A stretch of 64,000 nt of DNA from Tragulus kanchil (taxonomy: Eukaryota > Chordata > Mammalia > Artiodactyla > Tragulidae): positions 34,566,170 to 34,630,169 of the forward strand of contig JAIOJX010000001.1 in NCBI GenBank assembly GCA_022376925.1. The letters run 5' to 3'. Every line of letters starts with the position of its first letter. Within the stretch, counting starts at the first letter, position 1. Both the position numbers and the translations under genes were made by a program. The notes under the pieces are model-generated. The model ran no database searches and had not been told where the DNA came from. It was given only the letters and a program-made list of their open reading frames with translations. This document shows, one piece after another, positions 59,397-64,000 of this stretch.

Positions 59397-59982
59397 TATA
59401 ATTACAAGAAGAAAGGATTGTATTTCTGGCTCTGCTTGACAAATGGCACTTATCTATAGTTCCTTGACTTTTTTTTCAGTGTAAATGTTTACGTTTGCAA
59501 ATAAAGGTAATTAATACTATCTGAAAGCAGGTTATAAAACAGTGTGTATAAAATTGTTCTAGTTATATTTAAAACTACATATAGAAAAAACAAAAGCCTC
59601 AAAATCTACACACAATTTCACTTATTTCATTACTCTGAAACATACATAATTCCCTAAGGAAATATCCCTAAAAGTGAAATTCCTAGGTCTAAAAATCTGC
59701 AAACTCTTATGATTTTTTACATGTATTGCCTAAAAGGCCAGCAAGATAATTTAACAAATCTACATGTGAATTAATAATTCATGAAAATGTTCTTATATAA
59801 AATGAATGATATCATTTTTAAAAAATTCCCCAGTTTGACAAGGGGCTAAAAGTATCTTAAAGTTTTAATTTATATATTTTGAACACTAGTGAAGCTGAAT
59901 GACATACTTATTTTCCAAAAGGTGCCTTCTTTGGTCAGTACTCTATCTTTTCACCAATTTTCAGGCAGTGACAGCTACTATT
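59397..59982. other. Unassigned intergenic DNA
   Basis: AT-rich; nothing recognised. Confidence 0.4.
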
Positions 59983-60027
59983 TTGTTTTGTTTTGTTTTG
60001 TGTTGTTGTTGTTGTTGTTGTTTTTAG
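59983..60027. repeat. (TTTTG)n/(TTG)n simple repeat
   Basis: Four TTTTG units pass into seven TTG units, perhaps the remains of a retroposon tail. Confidence 0.85.
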
Positions 60028-60610
60028 GAACATTTTATTTACATTGTTAGATAACAAGAGATGATTATTGTTTCCGTTAGTCCCATTGGTGGTAAGGAAT
60101 AGAGACTTAGGCCAGTTCAGCTGAGGCAGATCCATGGTGAAAATTTATGAGATAATAAAGACTAGGATAATAAGGGGATCTGAGAATGGACAGCCAGTTT
60201 AGAATGGACCTCTGGAAACCAGGTCCTGAACATTGTAGTGTTTTACCTTTAACTTGACTCAGCTTTGGACTCAGTTTCTTCTCCCATCCTGTCATATCTC
60301 CTGCTCCTTTGTCTTCTCTCTACCTCATAGCTTCAACAAGCTTCCCCTGCTGATGTATACTGTTTTTCGGGTTCCTAAGATACAAACCCTCTTCTCACAA
60401 AAATGCATGCACTCCACTCACCCCAAACTTGTACAAAGTTGCATAGAATGTCAGGTGGTCTACAGACTTCCCTAGTTGAGAACACCTGGTCTAAGTTAGT
60501 TACTATGGTCAGCAAGTGAGAGTTCCTTGGAAATCTGGCTGAAGGGTCATCTAGGTGGGGATGAACTGGCAGGCAATAACCCTGTTGCAAGGCTAGACTT
60601 CTCCTAGGTT
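60028..60610. other. Unassigned intergenic DNA
   Basis: Short frames on both strands, none with a recognisable domain. Confidence 0.4.
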
Positions 60611-60825
60611 TCATTCAGTCGCTTCAGAACTTTCCGTACTAGCAGCATCTATTTGAATATTTCATTCAGACCAAATCAACAAGTTTTTCTTTGTCAGCAG
60701 AGGTGTTTTCACTCATCTGAATAGAAAGATGTTCATTGTATGTATCAAAAGTGAAAAAAAAGTTAGAAAGCAGTGTGTAAATTTATCATTGCTTTATGTT
60801 AATGAGCATACATTTCTGTATATAT
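60611..60825 (+). repeat. Diverged direct repeat, left copy
   Basis: About 215 bp with a clear but diverged partner at 63498-63720 (for example the shared 'tcagcagaggtgttttcact'). By eye they differ at roughly one base in ten. Not one of the 1.1-kb blocks. Family unknown. Confidence 0.8.
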
Positions 60826-61640
60826 ATTTCTGTGAGAGGCCTAGCAGGCTGCATCCCTCTGACAGAGATATAAACAAATTTGTATTTGTAAAGATTAAAA
60901 ACTCAAAGTGGAAGAGATATATAACTTTTACAAAACAAGCTAAAAACAAGACACTAGGCTCTAGGTTCTACAGGGATTAATTTGTGGAACATATAAAATG
61001 TTGATTTTTTTTAAAGAAAATCTAGGTTAAAATTTTCCGACTAATTAGCTTGTCTTTTTAAAAAGCTATTTGGGAAGTATCACTGGAAGCATTCTCTAAA
61101 TGATAAATATAAACACCACCAAGTTATGAAGGATTTCCTATTTAGTAGAAAGTCGTATTTTTTTATTGTAAATTACTTTTTTCCCCAAAGATTATGAACA
61201 ATTAGCATGTTTTTAAAATTCACTCTTTTTTTGTAACTGATGGAAATATTTTCTATTTTATATATATTACTTTAGGTAAGTAACAAAGCACTCCAATGAA
61301 AAGAGAAATCTGAGTATAAACACCCATACTCTTCCTCTCACACAAATGTGAGTATTGTATTTCTTAAATGTAAAAACAAAGCATTTAAAATTTAAAATGG
61401 AAACATAAAAGTACATAGAAGAAAGATAATGTTCTACTTTTCACTTCCAGCCTTCTTTCCTGATACCTAACTTTCTGGCCATTTACGTGCAGATAAGGGC
61501 TTCAGGGGAAAAAATGACTACCAGGAGAGGAGGTTCTGAGAAAGGAGCGGGTTGAGGAGCAGTTAGAACAGGGGAAAGGGCTAATCCCACAAGAATTTTA
61601 AGTGGACAACAACTCCAAGCGAAAACGCTGCCTCTCCCTA
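60826..61640. other. Unassigned intergenic DNA
   Basis: AT-rich to 61450, then more balanced. No gene recognised. Confidence 0.4.
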
Positions 61641-61641
61641 T

Positions 61642-61860
61642 GATTGTGTGCTAAGTCACTTCAGTCGTGTCCGACTATTTGCAACCCTTTAGACTTTAGT
61701 CTGCCAGGCTCCTCTGTTCAAGAGATTTTTCAGGCAAGTATACTGGCATGGGTTGCCTTGTCCTGACCCAGGGATCAAACCCTTGTCTCTTATCCCACGT
61801 CTCTTATGTCTCCTGTCTTGGCAGGTGGGTTTTTTTTACTGCTAGTACCACCTGGGACAC
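61642..61860 (-). mobile_element. Bov-tA SINE, antisense
   Basis: From 'tgtgctaagtcacttcagtc' to 'agtaccacctgggacac', with a small internal repeat of 'cgtctcttatg'. Confidence 0.87.
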
Positions 61861-63497
61861 TTTATGATTAGCCTTATGATTAGAGAAAGTCAATAGTACA
61901 TCTGGTCTCCTGAAATGCTGATGTAGAAAAAAGTGTTTCCAGATCCAGGGTTACAGGAGGAGGAGGGGTTGCTGCCCGGTTTGAGTGGGAGAGAAGATTA
62001 AGAACCTGAACTCTCTTGGTGTCACTAGACAGGAGGCTACTTGGGCACATACCCCTTTCTTACTGTCCTTGGTATCCAGATTTCTGTTAAAGAGGTAGAA
62101 AAGCTTCTGGTCAAGGAATGCGGGGGATGGAAAGGGGCGGGGAGCAATGGTCCAGGAGCACTGCAAGTTTCTGCTCCAATTGAAACAGCCTGAGGTAACC
62201 ATAGCACCAGGACGGCTGAAGACTGGGGGCAGAACCATGCTGTGGATCGGAGTCTGCTTTCTGGTCACATTTTCCTTACCCAAAGTCCTGGGGGGTGATC
62301 CTGGGGGCAAGTAGTTTATGAGGACACGTGTATACCCTGGAACGCTTTCCACTCAACCCCCGTTCCCCGTGTCCCACGCCCATTTTGGTGCAAAACATTT
62401 TGGTAGTGTGGAAACGAACCGCAGGAAGAGGAAACAGAGACACAGAGAGTGAAAGTTTTATTTTAAATAGTCACCCCATTTCCATCATTGTGAGTATTTA
62501 AGAGGAAGAATACCAAAGACTGAGGATGGCTATGGATAAAGAGGGACAAAGTCAGAAAGTACAGTGGTGGGAGACGCCTGGCGGGTCCTGGAAGAGCCGG
62601 TCGGCTGCACATTCGCACTGAGTTTTCGGTATGGCAGCTCCCACTTCTCCGACTCCAACCGTCTGCAGATGTGAGGGTCATCAGGTCAGGACCCAGCACC
62701 TCCTGCGCCTGGAGGGGGGAGACATCAGGAAATAGGAGCCGTCGGTAGGGGGGGGGGGCGGCAATGGTAGGGGGTAGGAACAGGGCCTGATCTGAGGATC
62801 CCCTCCGGATACTCCCTTTTTGTGCCTGCGGAGCCCTGGGGGAGGATCTAGGTACAGGAAAAAATGGTGAGTTTAAAAGGAGGGAGTAGAGAGAAACAAG
62901 CGGAAAGACGGAGCTCCGTCTGGAGGGCTCACTGGTCCTCTCAAGTGGGAAACAAAGAATTTCAGAAACCACTGAAAGTCTGAATCTTGAAAGGTGCGTA
63001 GTAGGGCCTCTGTCCTCGGTGCTGATCTTTCCCTCGAGCGTTCAGTCCTTTCTCTTGCCTTTTGTCTCCTACAAATAATGGAGTCCGAAGTGGAATAAGC
63101 GGGGTGAAAAATCTCAACATGGAAAATGTTCCCCTAGAGGAGACAGAGGAAAAAGGAAGGGATCCCGCCTCTGTGCCAAATGGAGAGGAGCTCACCCTCT
63201 GGGAGCGAATGAAAGCCTGAAGGCAATATAGAGGGGGTTGGGCTCTGCTTTCCCAGGATTTTAGGCATGTAAATAACGTGATAGTGATGCTGGTGATAGA
63301 GAAGAGTTCACGGAGGAGATGAGAGTTAAACTGGGTAATGAAGTTAAAGTCTAGTCTATCTGGTGTTAGTAGGGCTACCCTCATCATCATCATCATCATG
63401 AATTTTTCCTTATGCCTTGAAAACTGAGCTTTTTTCTGAGGTTAATACTTTTCAACTTTGTTTCCTGATCATTTTCCTTTTATTGGTGTAATTTTAC
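61861..63497. other. Unassigned, moderately GC-rich region
   Basis: About 1.6 kb with no repeat that I recognise. The minus strand has three long overlapping frames (61951-62352, 62463-62972, 62962-63399) without known domains and an AATAAA at 62457-62462. A G-run of about 10 lies at 62751-62760 and a (CAT)n run at 63380-63400. Candidates are an unrecognised exon, a decayed retrogene or regulatory DNA. I call no gene. Confidence 0.4.
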
Positions 63498-63720
63498 TCA
63501 TTCAGTTACTTTAAAACTTTCGATACTATCAGCATCTATTTGAATACTGAATTCAGACCAAATCAACAGGTTTTCCTTTGTCAGCAGAGGTGTTTTCACT
63601 CATCTGAATAGAAAGATGTTCATTGCATGTTTCAAAAGTGAAAAAAAAAAGTTAGAAAGCAGTGTGTAAATGCATCATTGCTTCATTTTAATGGATATAT
63701 TTTTCTGTATTGCATATATT
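63498..63720 (+). repeat. Diverged direct repeat, right copy
   Basis: Partner of 60611-60825, about 2.89 kb away, same orientation. Confidence 0.8.
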
Positions 63721-63730
63721 AACAATGAGT

Positions 63731-63760
63731 CATATATATATATATATATATATATATACT
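63731..63760. repeat. (TA)n microsatellite
   Basis: About 14 TA units right after the right direct repeat. Confidence 0.9.
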
Positions 63761-64000
63761 AAAATGTGGGTGTTTAGATGGCATAATTGTGAATGATTTA
63801 ATTTCTTTTTTGGTGATAATTGTCTCTTCCCCAAATCTGTATTTATTACTTGTGACCGTAAGTGTAATAAAAGTAAGCAAAGTGTCAATCTGCTTTTTAA
63901 ACATGTCATTTATTTAAAAATTGTTAAAATATAAAAAATGTATTTCAAGGGTTTTTTTAAGAATTTTTTTTTAGCAGTGTAACCCTAGTATTTATTACCA
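63761..64000. other. Unassigned DNA at window end
   Basis: AT-rich; nothing recognised. Confidence 0.4.

Noticed and set aside
62962..63399. 145-codon frame starting with six methionines
   Set aside because: The start is a (CAT)n microsatellite read in reverse. The rest matches nothing I know, so it is mentioned only as part of the unexplained region.

Overview
The window is mammalian nuclear DNA from a ruminant X chromosome. Three things support this. BovB LINE fragments and Bov-tA/Bov-A SINEs occur throughout, a repeat mix typical of ruminants. Two small genes of the BEX/TCEAL family, BEX3 (NGFRAP1/NADE) and TCEAL9 (WBP5), lie side by side on the minus strand; in human they are neighbours on one strand at Xq22. 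The rest is intergenic repeat-rich DNA with L1, MIR and L2. The commonest SINE here is a tRNA-headed family of about 265-335 bp that differs from the cattle Bov-tA and CHR consensus sequences as I know them, so a ruminant other than cattle is likely. I cannot name the species.

Layout: 1-21.4 kb is intergenic repeat DNA with no gene. 21.4-25 kb holds BEX3: coding exon 23355-23693, CpG-rich intron and promoter up to about 24.9 kb, and a second broken copy of its 3' part at 21.5-22.5 kb. 25-50 kb is repeat-rich and includes an old L1 spanning about 39.3-45 kb. 50.2-52.2 kb holds TCEAL9: coding exon 50725-51039, first exon near 52.0 kb. 52.2-60 kb is repeats again, with an L1 nested in a BovB. 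60-64 kb is mostly unassigned DNA bounded by two diverged direct repeats.

The strongest structural signal is not a gene. Ten times in the window a block of about 1.02-1.14 kb is followed at once by a near-identical copy (junctions near 5.77, 11.6, 16.8, 22.5, 26.6, 29.7, 33.9, 37.9, 41.3 and 58.05 kb). The blocks have nearly constant length but unrelated content (L1, BovB, SINE, MIR, unassigned sequence, a gene exon). Most mismatches sit next to the inner junction. I read these as unmerged overlapping contig ends, that is assembly artefacts, not biology. Collapsing them would remove about 11 kb and the apparent BEX3 partial duplicate.

Of real biological interest: BEX3 and TCEAL9 share a promoter/first-exon block (an identical 14-bp core plus an E-box-like and a CRE-like site at matching spacing), which fits the BGW (BEX/GASP/WEX) element known for this family. 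The abundant SINE has clean target-site duplications, two length classes, one probable 3' transduction and two loci where the same target sequence occurs three times. I found no CRISPR array, operon, tRNA or rRNA gene, and no novel protein system.
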